A stretch of DNA of 64,000 nt, from positions 49,755,998-49,819,997 of the forward strand of contig OX328125.1 in NCBI GenBank assembly GCA_946811695.1, read 5' to 3'. Shown here one piece after another: positions 43,917-54,146 of the stretch (position 1 is its first letter; every line of letters begins with the position of its first letter). The notes below the pieces were generated by a model. The model worked only from the letters and a program-made list of their open reading frames with translations, had not been told where the DNA came from and did no database searches. The translations under genes were made by a program, and so were the position numbers. The stretch comes from Gonocerus acuteangulatus (lineage: Eukaryota; Arthropoda; Insecta; Hemiptera; Coreidae).

Positions 43917-44660
43917 TTTTTATTTATTTATGGATATGGATGACGAAAAACTCATCGAACATGAAGATGAGATAATTACGATGAAAATTTACAGAAAGAT
44001 AAAATATGGCATCACGTTGGAAAGGATTTCATCACACCAGGCATGAGACATACTTTATTAATAAATGATTAATTAGAAAACAAATGTATTGATGTTGCCA
44101 GGGGAATACTCCATTAGCAGAATTAAAAAAGGTGTTATAAGTTTCAAGCACTGTAAAAGCAGCTCCTTGTGCATTATTATATTGGAGTATTAATTTCGAC
44201 TCTTCTCACAATTACAATACCATCGAGTTTTGACAGACCCCACGGAAAATCTTTGCCGATTCTACAACAGTCATATCCTAAACACTCAGCGCCATCACCA
44301 CGTTCTGTATGTTCTACACAGAGTTATTATTATGAGAATTTCAAACCTCAAGTCTAAATAAGATATATGTACATATATTCTATAAATTGTATTTTTTTAT
44401 TATAAATTGTACATTTTTTAGGTCTAAAATTATATTTTTACATTATAAATAAAAATAAATATGAAAATTTTAATGTTTTATTTATTTATTTATCCTTCCC
44501 TTAGACACCCTTTTCTTCAGGACTAATTGCTTCTCGAAAGATTCTTTTTTGATATCTTTGATAAAAGTATAAAATACTGTTCTTGAGACATTCTGAAATA
44601 TGTGTAAAATGAAATTTCATCACCTTGCAGCTCTTTGAATATTTTCCTACCAACTTTCTT
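43917..44660. other. No feature recognised
   Basis: A+T-rich; one 62-residue frame without domains. Confidence 0.5.
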
Positions 44661-44796
44661 TTAGCGCGGTTCCTCCCTCCCCCATAGGGAGGAACCCCGC
44701 TTATAGGGTTGATACAATGAAACAATCCGGAAGTGCCGACTAGAAAATTTCGCATTTCAGAACCCCTAGAGACCGAAAATAACGGTGGTTCAAATT

Positions 44797-44891
<95 letters not shown>

Positions 44892-45649
44892 CTGTTCGCT
44901 CATTTCTGGCTTCCCTAATGGTCCGATTGTGATGAAATTTGGTACAAAAATCCGTCGTCCAATTTGAAAGATCAAGTTCGTTAACCAGCAGAATCCGCCC
45001 ACTGGAAGATGGCGTTTAGGGCGAAATTCGCGCAAAAAAAAATCGTAACGCTTAAGTTTTTGAGTTCATAAGCTTGTAAGTACTCGTTTTATAGGCTTCT
45101 TGGGCTAGGAAAACGAATGAACCCATTTTCAAGGCGATAGCTTTAACCGTTTTCGAGAAAATTGGAAAAATAGTTTTTGAATACCTTTTTTGGTTTGGGT
45201 ACTTAGAACCATGGGATTCAGTTGAAACATTTTTTTCATGTTTGAATTTCATCAAAACTAACATGTTAAACTTTTGGTTACGTTTGGAGTTAAGGAAGGG
45301 TTAGAATAAAATATTTTATTAACAGACATAAAACGTTTTGGTAACTTTGTATACTTTCCTTAATATCTCGAAAAAGGTTGAGAATCATGGTAAACGGAAG
45401 AATACCATTAGAAAGCTTACTAAGTGCTCTACAAAAAAGGTTCTGATGAATGTTTTGATTAGGCGATGTCAATCGGAGAAATAAGTGCTTAAAACTTTAA
45501 AGTAATTGATTTCGCTTATTCGAACTGTTCTTTTTGTCTTTGATTTTGGTACTTAGAATCATGGGATTCAGTTGAAACATTTTCTGCATGTTTGAATTTT
45601 ATCAAAACTAATATGTTGAAAATTTGGTTACGTTTGGAGGAAAGGAAGG
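44661..45649 (+). repeat. Family A repeat, copy 8, left part
   Basis: Starts with ttagcgcggttcctccct and its terminal hairpin. It contains the TA microsatellite (44799-44887), tttgtctgttcgctc, and core blocks up to ggaggaaaggaagg, where the BEL/Pao element is inserted. It resumes at 52006. Confidence 0.85.
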
Positions 45650-46277
45650 TGTTTGCGATTGTGGTCACTCTACCATTTTTTATATGGTTTAGAGTAGACT
45701 ACTGACGGTGAAGGACTGCAGAGATTTGTACATAGGTTGAATTGAAAATCAGGATTTATTCCACAAATTATAATTAAATGGATGTGGGGGGTGTAGGCCA
45801 AAACAGGAACATATTTATTGTTATTGGGTTAGTTAAATTTTGAACATGGGAATGATGAGCTGCTGCTGAGGGTTGAACTGTTGAATGGTTTTGCCGGATC
45901 TTCATAAATGATAAATTAAGAGAGGTACCTGGTGTCTTGACGATTATGTGTTTAAGCATGATGTATAAGCCCTGTAATGTGCTGCATTTTCTTGTTTCTC
46001 CAATCCTGGTGGGCTGGCCAACACCATTCCTGCTCCCTTCGCTCGTCCTGGGTGGCTTAGATGTTTACTCCTCCATAATTGGTGTATAAAACTTGGGGAG
46101 AGAAAAACTTAGATGCTCCACACTTTACCTGCTTGGAGACTAGGCGACTATATCTTCCGAACTTGTCTTTTCGTGCAGTTCGTACTGCCGCGGGCAAGTA
46201 GTTCCCGGGCAAACCGCTAGGTGGCAGCACCTCACGGGGTAGACTTCTTACATATAGTGAGCGGAGTTAAGCGAACA
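45650..46277 (-). repeat. BEL/Pao 3' LTR
   Basis: 628 bp, TG...CA ends, preceded by target duplication gaagg. Read on the minus strand, a ctcaccgtgaggtgctgcc-like G+C-rich patch lies in the 5' third. The 61-residue frame inside it is a chance translation present in both LTRs. Confidence 0.92.
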
Positions 46278-46571
46278 AACCGCCCACCTAAATTAGTTTA
46301 AGCTAATTTACAATACAAAAAATGAAAATGGAAAATATTACAAGGGTACGTACAAGTTTGTTCAACCTACAAACAACACAAAAATGAAAAAGAGTACATA
46401 ATCAAAAATACAATAATGAGGGTAAAAAACTTCTAATGTATGTGGCGTTAAATAGGTGTACCAAATACAAATTGGAACTACTTCCAAAAAAAAATGTTTA
46501 AAATAAGGACAAAGTAAACAAATTCCATAATGAAGAAGAATAACGAAAACAAAAGAGCCAAACTTGGATAT
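46278..46571 (-). other. BEL/Pao 3' untranslated stretch
   Basis: Between the last coding segment and the 3' LTR. On the minus strand the bases touching the LTR are aatttaggtgggcggtt, a purine-rich run that could serve as polypurine tract. Confidence 0.5.
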
Positions 46572-46763
46572 TCAACTAGCTGAACGATCTTCCGTTTCAG
46601 CGTGAAAAAAAGGAACAAGGGACGTAACTGCCCTAGTTAAAGTCTTGCCGGAGGGGGTTAAGACATCCACAACGCGAATGATTCCGTCGCGACCAGGGTA
46701 GGTGAATGTGACTCGTCCTACGGGCCGTTGTCCTAGAAGTGGTCTTCTTTCCACAAGGATCAC
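46572..46763 (-). pseudogene. BEL/Pao polyprotein C-terminal domain (displaced frame)
   Basis: Residues VERRPLLGQRPVGRVTFTYP, DGIIRVVDVLTPSG and AVTSLVPFF match the small domain that ends BEL/Pao polyproteins (DUF5641-like). It lies in another frame than the main ORF; the same frame reads IIKSGDLVIL just upstream. The junction falls near 46795, where the main ORF stops resembling integrase, so one deletion both removed the integrase core and shifted the frame. Confidence 0.7.
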
Positions 46764-49700
46764 GAGGTCTCCTGATTTGATGATGGGTTGAAATCTTCCT
46801 TGGGGAATTCTTCAATCTGCCGCCCACCCTGAGGATCCCCTGTTCATCGAAGAAAGGTGAAATGTGGACATAATCTGTCCCCTTTTTCATCGAGGCATCC
46901 TTGTGCAACTGTTGTGGCATTGATGTGAACTTTAAAGGAGATACTTTGGTTTTGCCTTTGACAAACGAGACCTTGACTTCGCCAGCTGAGCTCATGGAGT
47001 GCAAGTATAAGGCAGCGCTGTATCCCTTTGATGATGCATCACAGAAGCCAACCAAGCGGCGAACAGCTAGGGGTTCTGCGATGTGTCGTGGAATCGAGAT
47101 GGAAGACAGGACTAGCCAATCGGTTGTAAGTTCCATCCAGGCAGCTTGGAGATCGTGTGGGAGTTCTTCGTCCCAGTCGGTCTTCGCTTTCCAGACCTCT
47201 TGGAGAAATGACTTGGCGAAGAAGACTACAGGAGCAAGCAGTCCAAGTGGGTCAAAGATCCGCGATATTGACGACAGTATGTGCCGTTTAGTGACCGGAC
47301 AAGGATGAGGGGGTTTGACCGAATAGGAAAAGGAATCATTTGATGAACGCCAAAGTAGACCTAATATTTTGGTGGAGTCGTCGATTCTGATGGCTACAGA
47401 TTCGCTATGTTGTTCTTTGGCAGGAAGAAGCATCGGTTCGGTCGAAGCCCACTTGCTTAGGGTAAATCCGCCTTTTGCGAATAAACAGCATAACTGGTTT
47501 TGAAGTAGAAGAGCTTCTTCTAAGCTGTCAGCTCCGCTGCACAGGTCGTCAACGTAGCAGTTCTCTAAAACGCGACTTGCGGCTAAGGGGAATTCTGACC
47601 CACGGATTTCTACAAGTCGCCTTACGGTTCGAAGAGCTTGATATGCGCTTGGCTTAAGCCCATATGTTACGGTATTGAGCTCCATTATCTGAATTGCCTG
47701 GTTGGGTGAATCGCGCCACAGGATGTGCTGGAATTTTCTGTCTTCTTCGTGAACGACAACTTGGCGATACATCTTAACCATGTCGGCACATAGAGGAATG
47801 GCATAGAGGCGAAAACGGATCAGAATGTTGCACAAATCTTCTTGTAGCTTGGGTCCCGATAGGAGTGCGTCATTGAGACTGTAACCTGATGACGAAGGGC
47901 ATGACGCATCGAAAACTACCCTCAGCTTCATGTCGCCGTGGGGGCCCTCCTGCCAAACGCCATGGTGAGGGATGAGATACGAGGACTTAGTTGTTGCAGG
48001 AGACATGTGTCCGAGGTCCCTGTATTCCTGCATGAATTCGGAATATTTATGAAAAAACTCGGGGTCCTTTCGGAATCTAGTTTCCAGAGCGTAGAAACGG
48101 CGGTATGCAATATCTCTGTTGTCGCCGATCGGGACGCCTTCCTTGAAGGGCAGTCTCACTATAAATCGTCCCTCGTCATCTCGAGAAAGTGTCTTCGAGT
48201 AAAATTCCTCGCAATAGGCATCTTCGGGGTCGGTTCGGTCAACAGGTTTGGGCTCTTCAATCTCCCAAAACAACTTCATATCATCCTCAATTGAATGATG
48301 CCTTTCGATAAAGAATGAGTGATGAGAAGTAGAGGGGTGATCATTCAATGTGCCAGTGACAACGATTCCGAATGTGGTGGGCAACAATGACAAACCTTCG
48401 ATGTCAGAGGGTTTTGATGCACCGGAGATTATTTGATGGAAGACATCTCCTCCTAAGAGTATATCGATAGATTTAGACTCTCCAAATTGGTGATCGGCCA
48501 AGGGTAAATCCATTAGCTTGCTGGAAAGCGATGTTGGCAGGCTGATACTAGGCAGATTAGATGTAATGTGATCGATGACCAACGGTGTTACCTTTAATTC
48601 TTTGTCTCCAGTGATTGGGCGTAAAACGCAGTGTGTGGATCCTTTCACTAGGTGCGCTGGTAGGGTCGATCCTGCAAGGCTTGTGATGGACACCTTGGAA
48701 GGGTTAATCTTGGCACCTATCTTCTTTGCGAGAGAGGAAGTCATGAAGGTATTTTGACTGCCCGAGTCGAGGAGAGCGTGTGCGGTGTGGAAATCACCTC
48801 TTGAACCTCTAATCAAAGTGCGCACGGTTCCGAGGAGTACGGTGCTCCTTGAGCATGATTTCTGGGCTGAGCCAAAACCGATGAAGGACTTGTCTTGAGT
48901 GTCTGCAACTGGAGATTGTCTTTTGTCATGAGCTGGTTCCTCATCCTTGGTGACTCCACGATCATCTCGATGGATCAGCGAATGATGTTTATTCCTGCAG
49001 TAGATGCAGCGAAATTTGGAACGGCAGTTTCCTACTCTGTGCCCTTTCTTTAAACAGTTGAAACACACCTTCCAAGAACGTATTATCGACGCCCGTTGCT
49101 CTACAGGAAGTTTCTTAAATCTTTCGCACTTCGCACAGGTGTGGGCGCCTTGGCAGAAAAGGCATTGAACGGGCTTAGGACTGGTTTCTCGGGACTTAGA
49201 ACTTTGAGAATCCGAGGAATCGCTGCTGGTGTGAAATGAAACCGCCTTATACCGCGGGGAGTTTCTGTTGGGGCAGCTAACGCTAGAGTTCGAGGAGGAC
49301 CTACTACTTGAGCCTGTTCCTGATACATCCTGCGACATCTTGAGGGCGAGTTTCCTTTGGCGAATGAATGTTATTACGTCCTCAGTTTTCGGAAGGTCCT
49401 TGCTGGACTCTCGAGATAATTCGAATTGTTTCCTCGTTTCAGTGTCAAGAGCGCGCAGGGCTAATGTGGACAATATGAATTCGCAAGGATTCTCGAGTTT
49501 GAGAGAGTTAAAAGCCTCGATACTATCAGCAACGCCGGTAAGAAACCTATCATATTTTTGCTGTTCCGTTTTGGCAGAGGTAACTTCACAATCCACGATG
49601 CGATGAACTAGAAGACGAGCTAATACTCGAGGGTTGTCATAGGTCTTTGTTACCTTCTCCCAAGCTTGATCGCAGGACTCATCCGCGATGGTGAAATTGG

Positions 49701-50367
49701 AAACTAATGACGCGGATTCTCCTTTGAGAGCTGCTATCAGATAATGAAATTTCTCAATTTTGCTGAGAGATTTGCGATCGTGTATCATGGAGCGGAACGT
49801 GTCTCTGAAGTGGGTCCATTGTAGGAGGTCGCCGGAGAATGTGGGAATTGGGATCTTATCAAGCTCGGGACCGCGGGAGGTCATTATTGGCAGTTCGGTT
49901 TTTTCAGCTTTCCTTAAAGAGTCGCGGTCCTTGAGGGAGAGTAGAATGGCTTTAGCAGCGATAATTTCAGACCGTAGCTTGCTGTATACCGCATCCCAAT
50001 CTTTATTAGGGAAAATATCGCTTTCTCCCAAAAGCAGATGTAGTGAGTCGCGTTTGTCCCATGTGCAGCAGAATTCCTCCCACTCTTCCTTCGCGACGAG
50101 ATATCTCGCCTCGAAGCTACGTATGTCGTCATCTGCGATATCGTTCAATGTAATGTCGCCGATTCCAATGATGTTGCGCTTTAAAAGGCGCATTTTGCGT
50201 TCAAGTGCGTTGGCTTGATTAAGATAATCAGAGGATTTCGTCGTTTGACGCCTTTGAGCGTCTTGATCTTCAGGCATATTCAAACAAAACAAAGCAGCCA
50301 ACCAGATCGAGCAGGAGCGGAGCAAGGAGTTAGCCAAACAAATAAAAGAATGAGAACAATAGAGCAA
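46633..50367 (-). CDS. BEL/Pao gag-protease-RT-RNase H polyprotein
   Basis: A 1244-codon frame. The likely start is Met31 (at 50277, MPEDQDAQRR), since the first 30 residues are hydrophobic leader translation. In order: Gag-like region; zinc knuckle CFNCLKKGHRVGNC near residue 435 and a second CIYCRNKHHSLIH; retroviral-type aspartic protease LLDSGSQNTF (Asp534); Pao-type RT with VVFDASCPS and YVDD at 938-941; RNase H beginning LVGFCDASSKGYSAALY; then HISPFFDEQGILRVGGRLKN, the start of the integrase N-terminal zinc region. After about 46800 the sequence is out-of-frame C-terminal domain, so the last ~50 residues are not native. Apart from that deletion, no stop interrupts it, consistent with recent mobilisation. 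Confidence 0.88.
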   Translation of the reverse strand: MLYCSHSFICLANSLLRSCSIWLAALFCLNMPEDQDAQRRQTTKSSDYLNQANALERKMRLLKRNIIGIGDITLNDIADDDIRSFEARYLVAKEEWEEFCCTWDKRDSLHLLLGESDIFPNKDWDAVYSKLRSEIIAAKAILLSLKDRDSLRKAEKTELPIMTSRGPELDKIPIPTFSGDLLQWTHFRDTFRSMIHDRKSLSKIEKFHYLIAALKGESASLVSNFTIADESCDQAWEKVTKTYDNPRVLARLLVHRIVDCEVTSAKTEQQKYDRFLTGVADSIEAFNSLKLENPCEFILSTLALRALDTETRKQFELSRESSKDLPKTEDVITFIRQRKLALKMSQDVSGTGSSSRSSSNSSVSCPNRNSPRYKAVSFHTSSDSSDSQSSKSRETSPKPVQCLFCQGAHTCAKCERFKKLPVEQRASIIRSWKVCFNCLKKGHRVGNCRSKFRCIYCRNKHHSLIHRDDRGVTKDEEPAHDKRQSPVADTQDKSFIGFGSAQKSCSRSTVLLGTVRTLIRGSRGDFHTAHALLDSGSQNTFMTSSLAKKIGAKINPSKVSITSLAGSTLPAHLVKGSTHCVLRPITGDKELKVTPLVIDHITSNLPSISLPTSLSSKLMDLPLADHQFGESKSIDILLGGDVFHQIISGASKPSDIEGLSLLPTTFGIVVTGTLNDHPSTSHHSFFIERHHSIEDDMKLFWEIEEPKPVDRTDPEDAYCEEFYSKTLSRDDEGRFIVRLPFKEGVPIGDNRDIAYRRFYALETRFRKDPEFFHKYSEFMQEYRDLGHMSPATTKSSYLIPHHGVWQEGPHGDMKLRVVFDASCPSSSGYSLNDALLSGPKLQEDLCNILIRFRLYAIPLCADMVKMYRQVVVHEEDRKFQHILWRDSPNQAIQIMELNTVTYGLKPSAYQALRTVRRLVEIRGSEFPLAASRVLENCYVDDLCSGADSLEEALLLQNQLCCLFAKGGFTLSKWASTEPMLLPAKEQHSESVAIRIDDSTKILGLLWRSSNDSFSYSVKPPHPCPVTKRHILSSISRIFDPLGLLAPVVFFAKSFLQEVWKAKTDWDEELPHDLQAAWMELTTDWLVLSSISIPRHIAEPLAVRRLVGFCDASSKGYSAALYLHSMSSAGEVKVSFVKGKTKVSPLKFTSMPQQLHKDASMKKGTDYVHISPFFDEQGILRVGGRLKNSPRKISTHHQIRRPRDPCGKKTTSRTTARRTSHIHLPWSRRNHSRCGCLNPLRQDFN

Positions 50368-51302
50368 AAGGAAGAAGCAAGGATATAAATAGAGATAGAA
50401 AATGTTCAGGTACCAATAAGAACAACAAAATAAATAAAACTTGAGAAGAGAACGGACTGAGCAGACGAAACCTTAAAATAGAGTAAGATAATTGGATTAC
50501 ATTAGTACAACAGGCTAAGCTTAAGTCAATAAAACCATTAAAATAATCAAAAGCATTTAAAACACATCATACATAAGGTGACTGTCACGAAAAGAAACCA
50601 AGGAGAGTGTGACGTCACGAGAGCGGGGCCACTGTAACTTTACTTGGCAACTACTACCTCTATGGACTGAGTCTAGGTGGAGAAACAGCTAGCTGAGCGA
50701 AGCCTCCCTAGTTTGAGAAAGCCATGAGGATCAGTCACAGTGGAAGAAGAATTGTGTTTTAAATAGGTGTTTATGTGTGGAATGACAAATGAATTGACTT
50801 TATGTGAAATAATAATAATACCTGTGTGATACATATCTAGAAAATAAAGATATAAATGATATTTATGAGAATCTTATTGTCTACCCAGATCATTAATAAA
50901 TGATTGAAGAACATATCGTGATTCAATTGAAAAATATAAAGAATAAAATCTGTAAGGTAATTGAGAGATGAACATGAGACAATAATATGAATAATTTAAT
51001 AATATAATTGAATGTAAGTTCTCATGTTGGGCTAATGTCAATTACTTGAGTTAAATATGTCTTCAAACATTTATAGAAATTATTTAAACATTAAAATAGT
51101 CTAAGCAAAACATTTGAAAAATAATCAAGTCTGATTTGGATCATGAAGTGAATTTTTAAACTGATTAGTTCATGATAATTAATACAAAATGGTATAGACT
51201 TGATGTGATTTGAAAATAATAATATTTGATAGCAATTAATTCATAAATCCATATCAATATATTTTTCATTGCCTGAATATAAGACTATTTTTACCAAAAT
51301 TA
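50368..51302 (-). other. BEL/Pao 5' leader
   Basis: About 1 kb of A+T-rich sequence between the 5' LTR/primer-binding area and the gag start. No conserved frame. It would contain packaging signals, which cannot be recognised by eye. Confidence 0.6.
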
Positions 51303-51377
51303 TGTAACTGATACAGATCTCTGCCCGGAGGACCATGTTTATGATTTACTGGTACAGATCTCTGCCCGGAGGACCAT
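51303..51377 (-). promoter_or_regulatory. Primer-binding site, duplicated
   Basis: On the minus strand, immediately inside the 5' LTR, is tggtcctccgggcagagatc. It starts with TGG, as a site complementary to a tRNA 3' CCA end should. The same ~23-mer occurs a second time about 49 bases further in, separated by a short taaatcataaaca spacer. The cognate tRNA is not identified. Confidence 0.5.
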
Positions 51378-52005
51378 TGTTTGCGATTGTGGTCACTCTA
51401 CCATTTTTTATATGGTTTAGAGTAGACTACTGACGGTGAAGGACTGCAGAGATTTGTACATAGGTTGAATTGAAAATCAGGATTTATTCCACAAATTATA
51501 ATTAAATGGATGTGGGGGGTGTAGGCCAAAACAGGAACATATTTATTGTTATTGGGTTAGTTAAATTTTGAACATGGGAATGATGAGCTGCTGCTGAGGG
51601 TTGAACTGTTGAATGGTTTTGCCGGATCTTCATAAATGATAAATTAAGAGAGGTACCTGGTGTCTTGACGATTATGTGTTTAAGCATGATGTATAAGCCC
51701 TGTAATGTGCTGCATTTTCTTGTTTCTCCAATCCTGGTGGGCTGGCCAACACCATTCCTGCTCCCTTCGCTCGTCCTGGGTGGCTTAGATGTTTACTCCT
51801 CCATAATTGGTGTATAAAACTTGGGGAGAGAAAAACTTAGATGCTCCACACTTTACCTGCTTGGAGACTAGGCGACTATATCTTCCGAACTTGTCTTTTC
51901 GTGCAGTTCGTACTGCCGCGGGCAAGTAGTTCCCGGGCAAACCGCTAGGTGGCAGCACCTCACGGGGTAGACTTCTTACATATAGTGAGCGGAGTTAAGC
52001 GAACA
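51378..52005 (-). repeat. BEL/Pao 5' LTR
   Basis: 628 bp, no difference seen from the 3' LTR. It carries promoter and polyadenylation functions for the element. A ttttatacaccaa stretch on the minus strand could be a TATA-like box. Confidence 0.92.
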
Positions 52006-53111
52006 GAAGGATTAAAATAAAATATTTCATTTTTAGTCATGAAATGTTTTGGGAACTTCGTATATTTTCATTAATATCACGTAAACGATTCGGAATCTTG
52101 GGAAGCAAAAGATTACCATTCGAAAGGTTACTAAATTCTCTACAAAAAATGTTTTGAAGACATTTGCGATGAGATGGTCATATTTGGAGAAATAAGTGCT
52201 TAAAACATAGGTAATTTCGTTTATTTGAACGAATCTTTTTGTGTGTTTCCTACAGTGTTTTTCACTGCTCGTTATTTTTGTGAATGCTTATAGTAGTCAA
52301 ATGTATTATTCAATAAAACAGGATACGTATAAATAGAAACAATATTTTGTTTCAACGGCATCTTGGAATTCGAAGATGCCCTATGAATATCTAGATTACT
52401 GTACTGGTGTTGATTTCGTTCTTTAGAATTGTTTTTGTTTTCCCTATTTTCATCAGTTTTTATCTATTTATTAATTTTTTTGTTTAAATTCATTGAACAA
52501 AATCATAGGAATTCGAAGGTGAGGAGCTAGGAGGCTTAGGGTGGGGGGCATTTACCCTGTCCCCAGGTAGCGGCGCCCAGTGAACCCTCGTCATCGGTAA
52601 GTCCCTTTCTAGAGTCATAAAGATAAGCCTCCAAACAACTTTAGGAATGCAGGATTTCTAATTTTTGCCAGTATCAGAACAGCCGCTCTTTACATACCAC
52701 AGTGGTACTGACGTACCGGTCTATACTAGTTGCACTCCACACGGTGGTAGTACTTGGTGTATACCACAGCGGATCGCTCATTATAACCTTATTTTATTCG
52801 TATTAAATAGATACCTAAAAAAAATTTATTTGTGTATAAGTGTAGCGTTATTGGGATTAGAATAAAATATTTTATTAACAGACATGAAATGGTTCGGAAT
52901 CTGCGTATATTGTCCTTATATTTTTTTTTTTTTATTTCTTTTATGGTGCATCGAAATCTGAGCCATTAGCACCATTTTTTCCTTATGAGCTTATATAATA
53001 CTTAGATTTAGCTAGCGACAATATTTTACACCGCAATTAAAGTGACTTGCTCTTCTTACAAATATAATATTTATATTATAATATAAACATAATACATTAA
53101 TTTGTCTGAAA
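52006..53111 (+). repeat. Family A repeat, copy 8, right part, with foreign patches
   Basis: Core blocks continue after the duplicated gaagg (ggttactaaattctctac; ggagaaataagtgc). The G+C-richer segment at about 52500-52760 is not family A and is unrecognised. At 52921-52980 a T-run plus atggtgcatcg ... gagccattagcaccat is another hairpin-type retro-tail. Confidence 0.6.
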
Positions 53112-53713
53112 AAAAAGTCCAACCCGCAGGAACTGCATCATCTTAGCGCGGTTCCGTTCTTATCTCGAGTGCAATAAGTGAAGGAATATAGCAGCTATCG
53201 GTAGGTATTAGCACCATTTTCCCCCCTTAATATCTTCAAAACAGTGGGAAGTACGATATAACCATTCAAAACCTTACTAAATTCTCTACAAAAAAAGATT
53301 CTGAAGAAAATTTCGATGGGGCAATATCAGTCGGAGAAGTAAGTGCTTAAAAATACGAAAGTTTAAGTTTTGTTATTTTAAACGGGTTTTTGTCACTGTT
53401 TACCTCACTTTTGTTTTTTAAGTTTAATTAACGGTGGAATGAGTATTTCATTAAAGCTGAGAAAATAAGAACCATATTGGTAATAGAGTTTTCCTAGAGT
53501 GAGCGTCGCGATGACGGGAGAGTCCCATCCGCTTAGAAAACTGCCAGTTTCCATATGTGGCGCTTTAAGCATCCTTCTTTTTGAGATTTTATTTTATATT
53601 TTTAACGAAAGATCAAAACCTACCGATAGCTGCTACTATTCCTTTACTAATCGCACTTCGGATAAGAACGGAACCGCGCTAAGATGATACAGTTCCTGCG
53701 AATCGGACTTTTT
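53112..53713. mobile_element. Family B: ~600-bp element with ~95-bp inverted ends
   Basis: The left end aaagtccaacccgcaggaac ... cagctatcggtagg (to about 53205) is repeated in reverse complement at about 53618-53713. Both ends include agcgcggttccgttcttatc, the same terminus found on one side of family A. The interior contains a degenerate family A core block (ccttactaaattctctac). This is probably a non-autonomous DNA element (MITE) from which family A termini derive. The target duplication is obscured by A/T runs. Confidence 0.75.
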
Positions 53714-53729
53714 GATAATAATTCTTCAT

Positions 53730-53819
53730 TCACGGTCTCTTATTTACATTAGAGGTTTCCTCTTCTTCATTCAAATTTAAAGCTATCATTGCTAATTTTG
53801 TATTATTTAATTTAGACAT
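53730..53819 (-). pseudogene. Transposase N-terminal remnant (PIF/Harbinger-like?)
   Basis: A 29-residue frame, MSKLNNTKLAMIALNLNEEE plus an acidic tail, then stop. A near match, MSKLNKTKLAMIAL, occurs at 61658-61726, and the ~40 bases before the ATG (gaaactaagtcaacccgca) are shared too. A short K-LA-ALLL-EEE opening is typical of insect HARBI1-like transposases, and the second copy sits next to a PIF/Harbinger-like end. Family assignment is inference. Confidence 0.4.
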
Positions 53820-53859
53820 TGTTCGAAACTAAGTCAACCCGCACAGACAACAGACTATA

Positions 53860-54146
53860 TTCAAAATTATAACTAATTCTTTTAATACTAATATTCATTA
53901 TTCGTGCATGCATTTTTTATAATTCTTTTTATTCTTTACGTATGGGTTTGGTTGGACTACAAGGCGTACAATTATCGCTGTTACAATTATAATTATAAGT
54001 TAATAATTGTTTATTATTTCAATTTATTTTTGCATAATTTCTTTAATTTGAGTTGTCCTTTGATTATCATGTATGTTTCTCTTGTGAATTCAGTCATACT
54101 TAAAGTTATTTTTCAATTAATATGTAATGGATGAGGGCCAATCCGT
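53860..54146. other. No feature recognised
   Basis: A+T-rich; one 76-residue hydrophobic chance frame (53904-54134). Confidence 0.5.

Larger units (their letters stand above)
45650..52005 (-). mobile_element. BEL/Pao LTR retrotransposon, integrase-deleted
   Basis: Two 628-bp LTRs that appear identical by eye (45650-46277 and 51378-52005), both tgtttgcg ... gcgaaca, flanked by the 5-bp duplication gaagg (45645-45649 and 52006-52010). Internally, on the minus strand, are a ~1 kb leader and one long gag-protease-RT-RNase H frame, then an abrupt jump to the extreme C-terminal domain. The integrase core is missing, so mobility would need integrase from another copy. The identical LTRs mean insertion was recent. 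Confidence 0.92.
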
